DNA of 17,070 nt from Conexibacter sp. (GCA_025964055.1 JAOPZP010000597.1:1-17070), one strand, 5' to 3'. Positions 1 to 7,679 are shown, counted from the first letter of the stretch. Numbers and translations are program-made. Notes: a model not told the origin generated them from the letters alone.

Positions 1-1
1 C

Positions 2-121
2 CTGGTGGGCGGCGGCACGCCGTTCTTCACGGCCCTGGACAACTGGGTGAACCTGAACCTGGTGGAGACCCGGACGTTTCCCGACGGCGTGCTCCTGACC
101 AGGTACGAGACCAGGCGCTGA
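2..121 (+). CDS. dihydrofolate reductase / RibD C-terminal domain family protein (3' end only)
   Basis: Only the last 39 codons and the TGA stop are present; the gene begins before the window. The visible tail contains LVGGGTPFFTALD followed by LNLVETRTFPDGVLLTRY. This Gly-rich turn, then a beta strand with LVETRTF and a closing hydrophobic strand, is the usual end of small actinobacterial proteins annotated as dihydrofolate reductase family (RibD C-terminal, NADPH-dependent reductase fold). In that family the Gly-rich segment lies by the cofactor site. Most such standalone proteins are not the housekeeping FolA, and the substrate cannot be told from this piece. The family call is fairly secure from the motif; the function is inferred. 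Confidence 0.8.
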   Translation: MVGGGTPFFTALDNWVNLNLVETRTFPDGVLLTRYETRR

Positions 122-374
122 AGCCGCTCTTCCACCGGATGTGGTCCGCGTCAAACGGGACGCGGCATGCCGGATTGGGCAGAGACGTTCTGCGACCGCG
201 CAGGAGGGCCGCCCTGGTGGGATGGCGGGCTCGTTTCGGACACGATCTGGCCGGCCACCTCCCATCGCTCAGGAGCGCTGCTCATGTTGGGGTATATACG
301 CGACAGCCTCCATGGGAAGCAGAGGTCTGCGGGCATCAGTCGCGGCTCAGCGGGACTGCGCAGCGCACAGGCGT

Positions 375-935
375 CTACTGAGGGCGCTGTGCAAGGAGGA
401 CATCGAGCACGTCGTGGTCTGCGCAGGAGACGATCTCTGTGGGGACTGGCCAGTCGTGGGACTGAGCGAACACGCAACGGCCAACCGCCGTCGAGTAGAC
501 GATCTGATGTCGTCCGACACTGCTCAGCAGCCCGGCGTGCGCTGTGCCGTCGATGTGCAGTTCGGTTGGCTCCCACGGCGCAACAGCGGCGCGTGCCGCC
601 TGCAGGCGACGCTCCACCTCGGCCCGGTCGCGGAACGCCGCCCCCTCGGGGACCTCGGCCGCGGCCAGCACCAGCCGGTCAGCGATGTTGTCCCTGGCAT
701 CCTCGGCTGGAACGTCCCTTCCAAGGTCGGCGCCCGAGTAGCCGGCATCCCATGTCCCGACCTTCACCCAAGGGCCGGGCTCGGAGCCATACCCGACGAC
801 CAGGTTGACCACGACGGTGCCAAACCTCGTCGTACCACCACTCTCGGCCAGCCACGGCTCTTGGCCCTGAGCCTCCGCAAGCATGTACCACGGCTCACCA
901 GTTCTCTCCAGGTGCCTTCTCCAGCCGTCGGCCAT
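375..935 (-). CDS. hypothetical protein, 186 aa
   Basis: I do not recognise this family. The product is a soluble-looking 186-aa protein without signal peptide or membrane segment. It starts MADGWRRHLERTGEPWYML, has a hydrophobic strand FGTVVVNLVVGYG near residues 38-50, an Arg/Glu-rich helical middle (about residues 90-118) and a tail with ELHIDGTAHAG and VGRHQIVYSTAVGRCVFAQ. Amino-acid use is balanced and the frame is open throughout, whereas the overlapping frames give Arg-rich low-complexity translations, so I take this as the real gene. The ATG at 935 has no Shine-Dalgarno sequence; a TAGGCT box ends 6 nt upstream, which fits a leaderless transcript. It stands alone, tail-to-tail with the reductase gene. 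Confidence 0.6.
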   Translation of the reverse strand: MADGWRRHLERTGEPWYMLAEAQGQEPWLAESGGTTRFGTVVVNLVVGYGSEPGPWVKVGTWDAGYSGADLGRDVPAEDARDNIADRLVLAAAEVPEGAAFRDRAEVERRLQAARAAVAPWEPTELHIDGTAHAGLLSSVGRHQIVYSTAVGRCVFAQSHDWPVPTEIVSCADHDVLDVLLAQRPQ

Positions 936-941
936 CCCCGA

Positions 942-959
942 AGCCTATGTCAGCTGACA
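942..959 (-). promoter_or_regulatory. leaderless-type -10 box with overlapping 12-bp palindrome
   Basis: On the minus strand, TAGGCT (947-942) ends 6 nt before the ATG at 935, placing a transcription start at or next to the start codon. Immediately upstream lies the perfect palindrome TGTCAGCTGACA (948-959), where a -35/-10 spacer would be. No clear -35 hexamer is seen. A palindrome in this position suits a repressor operator for the 375-935 gene; that role is inferred. Confidence 0.35.
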
Positions 960-1203
960 CTGCCACGCGATGCGATCGGTGAGGTTCACGGACTGCGGCT
1001 GGACGGGCTATGACGTGACCATGTGCTCCCAGTGAAGGTGTTCGGGAAGCGCCGCGCCGACTTCCGCTTTTGCGCGAAAAGGAGAAGCAGTCGTGAGCGG
1101 GGCAGGTCGCTAGGAGCGCAAGTTGAAATCGCCCGACCGCAGCGGGTTCTAGACGTCGTCGAGGCGATCGCGCTCGGCGATGGACCGCCAGGCGCCGCCG
1201 CGG

Positions 1204-2043
1204 TCAGCTTGGCGGAGATGTCGCGCTGTTGTCGGCCGGCGCCAGCTCCGGGCCCTCGGCCACCACGGTCGCCGTTGCCGCGAGGTCGCCCTCGCCGAGC
1301 TGGGCGTGAACCGTGAATGTCGCTCCCCGCGACAGCGCGGGCAGCACGCAGTCGCCGGGGGCGGGAATACGACCCGGGCCATAGTCGCGCGGCGGCAGAC
1401 AGGCGGGCGCCCACCCGGTCACGGCCGGGCCGTCGACGTGCAGCAGCGGCAGGTCGGCGCTGCGCCGTCCCTTGTTGGTGATGGTGATGTCCAGGGTAGT
1501 ACCGGTGCCGCGCGTGGCCGCGACGGAGAGGTCGGTGCGATCTTCGGTTCGGTCGCCGGCGCGATCGTGGTCGAGGTCGAGTTCGACCACGGTGCTGATC
1601 GCCATCCGGCGACCGTGGACGGGCACCGCGCCGCGGCGCAGCACGTCGGGAGCTCGCCGACCGGAAAGGCGTTCCAGGATCGCGTGGCCACCCACGCGTT
1701 GATCGAGGCGGATGGTTCCCATCCGCGCGTCCCAGTGGACGTGCGGCGCGGCGTACTCGTAGGTCCCTGGCTGTGCCGGCAGGCGGACCCACGGCCCCGC
1801 CGCCGGCCGATCGAGCGGGCTGCTGAACCGCGCGCGGACCATGCCCGCACGCCCGCCCGCACCGACGCGGACACGCCACCGGAGCAGGACCTCCTGATGC
1901 GGACCCTCCGCCGTCGCGTCCCCGTTGACCTGGACGTAGGTCGCCGGTCCCCGCGTCGTGGTCGTCAGCGGCTCGGCGCCGACCGCGCCGTCGGCGACCG
2001 CGAGCGCGGCAACCAACCCCATCACTCCGACAGCCGCTCGCAT
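1204..2043 (-). CDS. secreted protein with CARDB/DUF11-like C-terminal domain
   Basis: The 279-aa product starts with a signal peptide (MRAAVGVMGLVAALAVADG, probable cleavage after GAVGA). The mature protein is beta-rich: an N-terminal region with YVQVNGDATAEG and LLRWRVRVGAGG, and a C-terminal part with TLDITITNKGRRSADLPL, two cysteines in PACLPP and GDCVLPAL, and the ending ATVVAEGPELAPADNSA. The DITITNKG pattern and the final strand plus P-x-DN-x-A resemble CARDB/DUF11 immunoglobulin-like domains of bacterial surface proteins. The ATG at 2043 is chosen because it directly follows a strong hairpin whose loop carries GGCAGG; an in-frame GTG at 2049 lies inside the stem. The membrane-protein gene 2099-3664 lies 55 nt upstream on the same strand. 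A structural or binding role outside the cell is inferred. Confidence 0.7.
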   Translation of the reverse strand: MRAAVGVMGLVAALAVADGAVGAEPLTTTTRGPATYVQVNGDATAEGPHQEVLLRWRVRVGAGGRAGMVRARFSSPLDRPAAGPWVRLPAQPGTYEYAAPHVHWDARMGTIRLDQRVGGHAILERLSGRRAPDVLRRGAVPVHGRRMAISTVVELDLDHDRAGDRTEDRTDLSVAATRGTGTTLDITITNKGRRSADLPLLHVDGPAVTGWAPACLPPRDYGPGRIPAPGDCVLPALSRGATFTVHAQLGEGDLAATATVVAEGPELAPADNSATSPPS

Positions 2044-2044
2044 C

Positions 2045-2070
2045 GGCACGGCATCCTGCCATGCCGTGCC
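2045..2070 (-). promoter_or_regulatory. 10-bp perfect hairpin at the start codon of the secreted CARDB-like gene
   Basis: GGCACGGCAT (2045-2054) and ATGCCGTGCC (2061-2070) are exact reverse complements around a 6-nt loop. Read as minus-strand mRNA the loop is GGCAGG, the only Shine-Dalgarno-like sequence nearby, and the ATG at 2043-2041 follows the stem by one base. It could control translation of the downstream gene or end transcription from the upstream membrane-protein gene, but no T-run follows it. Confidence 0.55.
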
Positions 2071-2098
2071 CGGCGGGCCAGTCAGCGTCGATGGCTGA

Positions 2099-3664
2099 TC
2101 AGGGGCTTTCGGGGCGCCGAAGTCGCCGTCGTGCGCTGAACGGCGCGCTCAGGTCGGCAGCCTCGAAGCCGCCGCGGACGTCGCCGTCGGTGGCGTAGCG
2201 GTACAGGGCGACGGCGAAGATCTGCCGGATGGCTCCGGCCAGCGCGGTGGCGGCGAGCACGATCACCAGGCCGCCGGCGACCATGGCCACCCGTGCGCCG
2301 CCGGTGAGCGCCAAGCCGACCGCGAGCAACGCCCCGCCGGTCGCTGCGGCCAAAACGGTCCAGGCCCCGATGATGACCGACCCACCGACGCCTTCGCCCC
2401 AGCGTTCGCGGATCAGGCGGGTGGAGCGCCGGACACAGCCGGTGGCGGTGCAGCCTTCCAGGGCGAGGATCGGCACGGCAAAGAAGGTGACCAGACCCCA
2501 GGCGGCGCCGATCAGCCAGGTCGCGACGCGGCCGCCGAGCGGCAGGCGCTCGGCGAGCTGCTGCAGGACGAGGCCGACTCCGGTGGCCAGCAGCGACCAC
2601 AGCGCGATCTGACCGAGGCGGCCGGTCGCCACGACGAGTGCCTGTCTGACGGTCAGATGGCGCCCATCCAGGGCTGCGTCGGCGGCCGCGGCCAGCGCGA
2701 CGTTCAGCGTCGTTCCCATGAAGCTCAGCGGCCACGCGAACAGCGCCCCAAGCCAGAGCAGACGATCGCCGTGGGCCGGATCGTGGAACCACCCTGCCAG
2801 CCAGAACAGGGCGACGGTGGCCCCCGCCGACAGCAACACCGACGTCGCGGCGAGCGCGACCATCGTGCGGTCGCCGCGCAACACCGCTGCGGCGGTGCGC
2901 GTCAGCCGCCAGCTTCGCGCCATGCGGCCCTCGCCGGCGGGGGCGAGGTACTGCCGGGTCGCAGCATCGCCCGGGCGTTCCGGTGCCATATCGGCCGGCA
3001 GCCCGGTCGGCTCGGGCGCGACGGCGCCGATCAGTTGACGGACGCGGGCGGCCAGCCAGCCCATGACCACCAGGGTCCCGAGCGTCAGGGCGATCGCGTT
3101 GGGAGCATCGGGGCCGGTGATCGGCGCGATCAGCGCCAGCGCCGCGAAGACGGCAAAGACCGTGGGGTAGGCCAACGGCCCGAACCGATCAAGCAAGCCC
3201 TGTGGCGCTCGAGACGTCGGGGCCCCGCGGTGGGCACGCCGCGTAAGGACCGCGAGCCAGACCAGCGCGACCATCGCGGCGGAAAAGCCGACGAGCAGCA
3301 GCCCGCCGGACCGGTCATCGTGGTGGGTGGTGGTGTCCAGCACGAACTGCCACGCCAGCGCCCCGGTCATGACGACGCCGCCCAGTGCCATCGTCGCGAA
3401 GGCCGCCCAGCCGCGCCGCCCCGGGCTTTGCCTCAGCCCTTGAACACCCAAGGCCATCATGAACACGCTCGCGAGGAGCAGCGTGGCGAGAACCAGAACC
3501 TCGTGGCCGACCGACGCCGGCGGGTCGGTGGGGGCGGTCCGTGTGTTGAACACCGCCTCGGCTGCTACTCCGGCGACCAGCAAAGCCACGACGCGCAGCA
3601 ACGGCATACGGAGCCGCTGCGGCGGCGCGTCCGACGACCGATCGTCCGGGCAAGGGACTGGCAT
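2099..3664 (-). CDS. polytopic membrane protein, DUF6159-type C-terminal domain
   Basis: This 521-aa protein has two membrane modules. Residues 1-215 hold about six hydrophobic segments (near 23-39, 54-77, 86-108, 121-141, 164-182 and 190-206) that I do not recognise. After a hydrophilic linker (215-247), residues 248-500 match the actinobacterial DUF6159 pattern: ARSWRLTRTAAAVLRGDRT, NVALAAAADAALDGR, GAAWGLVTFFAVPILALEG, RRSTRLIRERWGE and QIFAVALYRYATDGDVRGGF. Standalone DUF6159 proteins are usually around 250-300 aa, so the N-terminal half is an addition. The family has no known biochemical function. The ATG at 3664 is the first start in the frame; the downstream CARDB-like gene may be cotranscribed. 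The domain call rests on recalled family patterns. Confidence 0.75.
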   Translation of the reverse strand: MPVPCPDDRSSDAPPQRLRMPLLRVVALLVAGVAAEAVFNTRTAPTDPPASVGHEVLVLATLLLASVFMMALGVQGLRQSPGRRGWAAFATMALGGVVMTGALAWQFVLDTTTHHDDRSGGLLLVGFSAAMVALVWLAVLTRRAHRGAPTSRAPQGLLDRFGPLAYPTVFAVFAALALIAPITGPDAPNAIALTLGTLVVMGWLAARVRQLIGAVAPEPTGLPADMAPERPGDAATRQYLAPAGEGRMARSWRLTRTAAAVLRGDRTMVALAATSVLLSAGATVALFWLAGWFHDPAHGDRLLWLGALFAWPLSFMGTTLNVALAAAADAALDGRHLTVRQALVVATGRLGQIALWSLLATGVGLVLQQLAERLPLGGRVATWLIGAAWGLVTFFAVPILALEGCTATGCVRRSTRLIRERWGEGVGGSVIIGAWTVLAAATGGALLAVGLALTGGARVAMVAGGLVIVLAATALAGAIRQIFAVALYRYATDGDVRGGFEAADLSAPFSARRRLRRPESP

Positions 3665-3817
3665 GGCCGCTAAGTACCCAGAGATTCTGAGCTTCTCTCG
3701 CCCCAGGCCGGTTGCTGTCAGCCCTGTCCGCGGGCGCTGTTCTGGAGCGCGCTGCGCCCCGCGTGGATCTACATCGAGCCCGCGAACCGCATTACCTGCC
3801 GGCTCGCGCCGACGGGG

Positions 3818-4213
3818 CTACGACCAGAACTCGTCCCAGGCGTAGAGATCGTGAAAGTGCTCCCGACCGTCGGTGACCCGGCCGTCCTTGAGCTCGAAGA
3901 CGATGCAGTCGCCGACATCCAGGTGCTTGCCGTCTCGCTCCGCGGTGCTGCGCTGGATGCCGACGACGCGGTCGTCGTCATCGGCAAGCAAGTGCTGCAG
4001 TTCGGCCCGGAAGGTGCACCCGGTCTCCTGGCCCAGCTGGCCGAAGTAGGCAAGCGTCGCCTCCCGGCCCTGGTAGTCGTTGGCAAACGAGCTCCGCCCC
4101 GGCAAATGCCACACCATGCTCTCGTCGAAGACTTCGATGAGCGTGTTCATGTCGGCCGAGTTGAAAGCCTCGTAAGCGCGCCGCATGATCGCCACGTTTT
4201 CATCTGCTCGCAT
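3818..4213 (-). CDS. SnoaL-like / nuclear transport factor 2 family protein
   Basis: This 131-aa protein has the length and layout of the SnoaL-like cone fold: an N-terminal helix NVAIMRRAYEAFNSADMNTL, then VFDESMVWHLPGRS, a glycine loop YQGREATLAYFGQL, and antiparallel strands ending in VFELKDGRVTDGREHF and DLYAWDEFWS. The family covers ketosteroid-isomerase-like enzymes, polyketide cyclases and many binding proteins. Asp and His residues line the expected pocket (DESMVWHLPG, EHFHDLYAWDEFW), but no specific substrate can be assigned. The start is firmly set by AAGGAGGG five bases before ATG 4213. It appears to be a single-gene unit; no clear partner lies next to it. Confidence 0.88.
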   Translation of the reverse strand: MRADENVAIMRRAYEAFNSADMNTLIEVFDESMVWHLPGRSSFANDYQGREATLAYFGQLGQETGCTFRAELQHLLADDDDRVVGIQRSTAERDGKHLDVGDCIVFELKDGRVTDGREHFHDLYAWDEFWS

Positions 4214-4866
4214 GGCTGCCCTCCTTCTCGCTGGTCTCAGCCAACGAGCGACGCTACTCCGCTCCCGCTTCCCATGCCACCGCGAGGTGCGAGCGCGCTA
4301 CTCCCGTTCGTCCCTGGGGCGTGCGGCCAGTCGACCGGATGGCGCAGGCACGTGAGGAGGCGGCGCCAAGAGCTACGGGTCTTGCAGGTGCTCGTTTACC
4401 AACGCAGGCAGTGGGTCCGGATCGCCCTACGTCGGGACGGGGGTCCTGATCGGATGTACGTTCGTGGCGATGAGTGAGTCGCTACCGCCGCCGCCGTCTA
4501 CATGGCGTCGCCTATTTGGGGCTGCCCGGGCCGTTGGGACTTGATCTCCGCTGGCGGTGGCGGTCGGTTGCCCAAAGGATCCGGCGTGGCCGCGTCAGGC
4601 GCACCGCGCTCTCGCGGGCGTGGTTGTCAACGGACCCGCACCATCTCGACCGGGTTGCGGCGTGGCTGCGAGGCCGCTTTGCGCCGACCCCGTACCCGCG
4701 GCGCACGGCCTGCGTCAGCCGCAGGCGAAGGCGCAGTTGAGGTGGCGGACACCGGGCGTGCGTGCCAGACGGTGGCGCTGACGCTGGTTGAACCATTAGT
4801 GTGCGCGCACCAATGTGACGCTCCTCTCACGGAGCTTCGCCAACGTCAACGTGTGAGGCTGTCAGG
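4214..4866. other. gene-poor intergenic stretch with upstream signals of the 4867 operon
   Basis: I find no convincing gene in these roughly 650 bases. Open frames exist on both strands, but their translations are Arg/Pro-rich and show no domain pattern. The right end probably holds the promoter and leader of the 4867-6821 operon: a 10-bp palindrome GTGCGCGCAC (4801-4810), a small hairpin GCTCC-TCTCAC-GGAGC (4820-4835), and a doubled CAACGT just before the start. A TTGAAC hexamer followed 17 nt later by CAATGT is a weak promoter candidate. Confidence 0.4.
4219..4226 (-). promoter_or_regulatory. strong Shine-Dalgarno sequence
   Basis: AAGGAGGG on the minus strand lies five bases upstream of ATG 4213. 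It is the best ribosome binding site in the window and fixes the start of the SnoaL-like gene; most other genes here have weak sites or none. Confidence 0.8.
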
Positions 4867-5826
4867 ATGACTAACTCGGCCGGCGAGGCTCCCCAGGGAT
4901 CGGGCCCGACCATCAGCAGTGACGACACCGTCGTCAGCGAACTTCCGACAGCCGCAGCGCCGCCGCCCGGTGCGCGGCGGCCGAAGTGGTTGCCGTGGGC
5001 GGTTCTCGGGGCGCTGGCGGCGGTCGCGGTCGCCGTGGTGCTGGTGTTGGGCTTGTCGTCGGGATCCTCCGATGACGGCTCGGCGGCCTACCAGGCCAAG
5101 GTGGCGGCGGTCATGGCCCCGGTCATCAGCGCCAACAAGCAGCTGTCGACCTCGCTGGCCACGTTGCGCGGCACGCGCGCGACGACGGCCAAGCGCAAGG
5201 TGGTCGCTGCGCAGTCGGCGATGCTGAGCGCGCGAGGCGGCCTCGCGGCCCTGACGGTCCCCAAGGGATCTGAGCAGCTCGCGCTCAACGCCCGCCAGAC
5301 GCTGACCCGGCAAAGCGGCTACCTGCAGGCGGTCGCGACCGCGCTGAGCAACCCCGCCAGCGCCAGCGCCGGGCAGGCACAGACGCTGGCGTCCAACCTC
5401 ACTGGGGCGCTGGACGTCATCGCCCCCACCGGCCAGGACTGGTCCACGAGCGTGACGGGATCGGACACGCTGACGGCGTGGGCGCCGAAGGCGGTCGCGG
5501 CGATCAAGCACAAGAAGCAGGTCGCGGCCAACAAGCGCAAGCGGTCGGCGCCCAACAACAACGGCTCCGGCGCCTCGGCACCGGCGGCGACGTCGACGGC
5601 CAACGGCGGCAGCGACTGCGGCGGCGGTCTGCACGCCGGGCCTGACACCAGCTGCCCGTTTGCCCAGAGCGTGCAGTCGGCCTACAACCAGGCGCCGGGG
5701 TCCTCGGCGACCGTGACGGCCTACAGCCCGACCACGGGCAGGACGTACACGATGTCCTGCCGGCCGGCGGGTACGGGCATCACGTGCTCGGGAGGCAACA
5801 ACGCGTCGGTGACTTGGGGCTATTGA
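4867..5826 (+). CDS. single-TM membrane protein with C-terminal four-cysteine extracytoplasmic domain
   Basis: The 319-aa product has a Pro/Ala-rich cytoplasmic N-terminus (1-40), one membrane span at about 42-64 (WLPWAVLGALAAVAVAVV), an Ala/Gln-rich helical extracellular stretch (about 72-215), a basic linker HKKQVAANKRKR, a low-complexity Asn/Gly/Ala/Ser region, and a compact C-terminal domain (250-319). That domain holds Cys251, Cys263, Cys298 and Cys307 with DTSCPFAQSVQSAYNQ and AYSPTTGRTYTMSC. The TSCPFA...Y...YSPxTGxTYTMSC pattern recurs in actinobacterial secreted and lipoprotein sensor-like domains, including mycobacterial ones, and the cysteines probably form two disulphides. Only 17 nt separate it from the beta-lactamase-like gene, so the two are likely cotranscribed. 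Its exact role is unknown; an envelope anchoring or sensing function is inferred. Confidence 0.75.
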   Translation: MTNSAGEAPQGSGPTISSDDTVVSELPTAAAPPPGARRPKWLPWAVLGALAAVAVAVVLVLGLSSGSSDDGSAAYQAKVAAVMAPVISANKQLSTSLATLRGTRATTAKRKVVAAQSAMLSARGGLAALTVPKGSEQLALNARQTLTRQSGYLQAVATALSNPASASAGQAQTLASNLTGALDVIAPTGQDWSTSVTGSDTLTAWAPKAVAAIKHKKQVAANKRKRSAPNNNGSGASAPAATSTANGGSDCGGGLHAGPDTSCPFAQSVQSAYNQAPGSSATVTAYSPTTGRTYTMSCRPAGTGITCSGGNNASVTWGY

Positions 5827-5843
5827 TCGGCGCTTCAGCGTCC

Positions 5844-6821
5844 GTGACGCGCGCGATGTTGACGTTGGCGGGTCTCATGACGGTGTTGGTGTGCGCCGGA
5901 TGCGGTGCTTCGAAGTCAGCGGTCACCCAGCCGCCGTTGCCGCCCGCCTACCCGGTCGCCACCGCCACCGACGCGCAGGCGCAAGCGCCCGAGGACAGCG
6001 CCCCGCCGGTCGACACCGCCCAGCAGTCACCTCCGACGCCGGCGGCGCCGAAGCCGCGCGCCAGCAGGCATATCCTGTCGAGCGCCGACCAGTCCAGCTT
6101 TTTGGCCCTGCAGCGGTCGTTGGGCGGGCGCATCGGCCTGGCGGTCTCCGGGTTAGGGATCGGGCAGACGGTGCAGGTCGTCGGCGGGTTGCGTGAAGGG
6201 GTGGCGTGGTCGACGAGCAAGGTGCCGGTCGCCATGGCGGTCTATGAGGCCGGGCTCGCGTCCGCTCAGCAGGCCAACCTCAAGGCTGCGATCACCGCCT
6301 CTGACAACGCCGCGGCCGAGCGGCTGTGGGCGTCCCTGGGTGGCGGTCAGCAGGCTGCCAGCGCCGCCGACGCGCAGCTGCGAGCGGCGGGCGATCAGCG
6401 CACCCGCACCGAGTCGCGTCAGCTGCGCAGCGGCTTTACGCCGTTCGGGCAGACGTCGTGGGCGTTGACCGATCAGGTGCGCTTCACCGCCGGCATGGCG
6501 TGCTCGCAGGCCGGTTCGCAGGTGCTGGGCCTGATGAACCAGACCGTGGCGGGGCAGCGCTGGGGCTTGGGCGCCGCCGGGGTCGAGGCGCAGCTGAAGG
6601 GCGGCTGGGGTCCGGGGACACGCCCGGGCGCCGGCGGCGGCTACCTGGACCGTCAGATGGGCGTGATGACCATCCGCGGCAAGCCGATGGCGATCACGAT
6701 CGCCGCGGCGCCCACCAACGGCTCGCACGACACCGGCGTCGCAGAGCTGACGTCGATGGCGCGCTGGGCGGCCAGCCACGTCAACGTCAGCCGGCTTCCG
6801 TCGCGACCCCGCTGCAACTGA
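5844..6821 (+). CDS. class A beta-lactamase-like serine hydrolase, putative lipoprotein
   Basis: The 325-aa product starts at GTG 5844 (MTRAMLTLAGLMTVLVCAGC), chosen because it supplies the basic n-region before the hydrophobic core; ATG 5856 is an alternative. Cys20 in VCAGC is the likely lipidation site, though the lipobox is atypical. A Pro/Ala linker (about 28-75) leads into a penicillin-recognising fold: Ser123-x-x-Lys126 in AWSTSKVPVAMAV, Ser153-Asp154-Asn155 in ITASDNAAAERLW, and Lys252-Gly-Gly in LKGGWGPG. These match the SxxK, SDN and KTG elements of class A enzymes in order and spacing. I see no clear ExxLN (Glu166) motif, so efficient beta-lactam hydrolysis is doubtful; a peptidase, esterase or penicillin-binding role is equally possible. 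It follows the four-cysteine membrane protein at 17 nt and is followed by a hairpin at the stop. Confidence 0.8.
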   Translation: MTRAMLTLAGLMTVLVCAGCGASKSAVTQPPLPPAYPVATATDAQAQAPEDSAPPVDTAQQSPPTPAAPKPRASRHILSSADQSSFLALQRSLGGRIGLAVSGLGIGQTVQVVGGLREGVAWSTSKVPVAMAVYEAGLASAQQANLKAAITASDNAAAERLWASLGGGQQAASAADAQLRAAGDQRTRTESRQLRSGFTPFGQTSWALTDQVRFTAGMACSQAGSQVLGLMNQTVAGQRWGLGAAGVEAQLKGGWGPGTRPGAGGGYLDRQMGVMTIRGKPMAITIAAAPTNGSHDTGVAELTSMARWAASHVNVSRLPSRPRCN

Positions 6822-6844
6822 CGCCGGCGGTGCGGCCGACGTCA
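6819..6844 (+). terminator. hairpin at the 3' end of the beta-lactamase-like operon
   Basis: TGACGCCGGC (6819-6828, beginning with the stop codon) pairs with GCCGACGTCA (6835-6844), nine of ten positions, around a 6-nt loop. It sits between convergent genes, where transcription should end. No T-run follows, so it may be an mRNA 3'-end stabiliser instead of a classical intrinsic terminator. Confidence 0.45.
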
Positions 6845-6957
6845 CCGGAACTCTGCACGGCCTGGACGCTTAGGCGAGCACGATCCGGGCTGTACACGGC
6901 TCTGGGCGTCGACCCGCTGAGTAGTCTGCCTTTGCCGGTTCGCGGCACTCGCCGGGA

Positions 6958-7503
6958 TCAGGCACAACCCTCGACGTAGTCGATCTCGGGCTTGCGACCG
7001 GCTTGCATGCCGGACACCTTGCCGGCCCGCGACACATAAAACAGCAACTTGCGGTTGCCGACCGCCAGCTCGTAGTGGATCTCCGACGGCGAATAGAAGT
7101 TCGGCTTGGCGTGCAGCCCGCTGCCGTAGGCCCGGAACAGCTTGGCAACGGAGTCTCCGACGCGGATGTCTCGGGTGGTCGCGACCGACCGCTTGGACAC
7201 GAACACCACCGCGATCCGAAAGCCGGTGCCCAGCACCGACACGCCATAGCGCTTGGGCGAGATCCCACCCCAAAAGCACGCGTTGTCGGCTGGCGACTCG
7301 CCGCTCAGCTGCGTCGGATCAAAGCCCGAGCCCACGACATCGCCGGCTGCAGAGACGCTCATGCCGATCTTCAGCGGACCGAGCCCGCCGGTCGACAACC
7401 GTGAGCCCAACGTCACCGACGCCGCGCCGGCCGGCGCCGCGCCGGTCAACGCGGACACCATCAGCAAACAACCGATCAACGCCATAGCCGACACGCGATG
7501 CAC
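6958..7503 (-). CDS. small secreted protein, GLGPLKIGM-type domain
   Basis: The 181-aa product has a signal peptide (MHRVSAMALIGCLLMVSALTG, probable cleavage near PAGAAS) and a mature alpha/beta domain of about 150 aa. The stretch LGPLKIGMSVSAAGDVVG resembles the first helix-turn of small secreted actinobacterial domains in which a glycine-rich GPxxxGM motif precedes an amphipathic helix; in overall layout these recall BamE/SmpA-like folds, but I cannot assign one. Cys76 (ADNACFWGG) and the penultimate Cys180 may form a disulphide. The GTG at 7503 is supported by GGAGAGG eight bases upstream. It is convergent with the beta-lactamase-like lipoprotein gene. The function is unknown. Confidence 0.7.
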   Translation of the reverse strand: MHRVSAMALIGCLLMVSALTGAAPAGAASVTLGSRLSTGGLGPLKIGMSVSAAGDVVGSGFDPTQLSGESPADNACFWGGISPKRYGVSVLGTGFRIAVVFVSKRSVATTRDIRVGDSVAKLFRAYGSGLHAKPNFYSPSEIHYELAVGNRKLLFYVSRAGKVSGMQAGRKPEIDYVEGCA

Positions 7504-7532
7504 GAGCAGAACCTCTCCGTGGTCAAGCCGGC

Positions 7533-7549
7533 GGTCGCCGGCGGCGACC
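7533..7549. repeat. short GC-rich inverted repeat
   Basis: GGTCGC (7533-7538) and GCGACC (7544-7549) form a 6-bp stem with a 5-nt loop, within GCCGG/GGCGACC-type near-repeats. It lies between two minus-strand genes, upstream of the Shine-Dalgarno sequence of the 7503 gene. It may end transcription of the 8522-7680 gene or form part of the next leader; no T-run is present. Confidence 0.3.
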
Positions 7550-7679
7550 GGCGACCTTAGTCAGCGATCCGGGGCCACGCAACCGGCGACGCCGCCACGT
7601 GCAGCCTGCTCGTCGCGGGGACGGCTTCCAACGCCGACGGCGAACGGTCAGGTCGACGAGCCGCTTTTCCCTGTGTCCT

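Noticed and set aside
986..2062. Long minus-strand open frame overlapping the CARDB-like gene
   Set aside because: Arg/Gly-rich low-complexity translation with no domain pattern; a GC-driven shadow of the 1204-2043 gene.
2657..3673. 338-aa plus-strand open frame
   Set aside because: Antisense to the DUF6159 fusion protein, which has clear membrane segments and family motifs.
4375..4430. Minus-strand peptide DPDPLPALVNEHLQDP
   Set aside because: Reads like a real protein end, but stop codons close by and no supporting frame; too short to call a remnant.
4470..4544. ATG-initiated 24-aa plus-strand reading frame
   Set aside because: No ribosome binding site and a Pro-rich composition expected by chance in this GC content.
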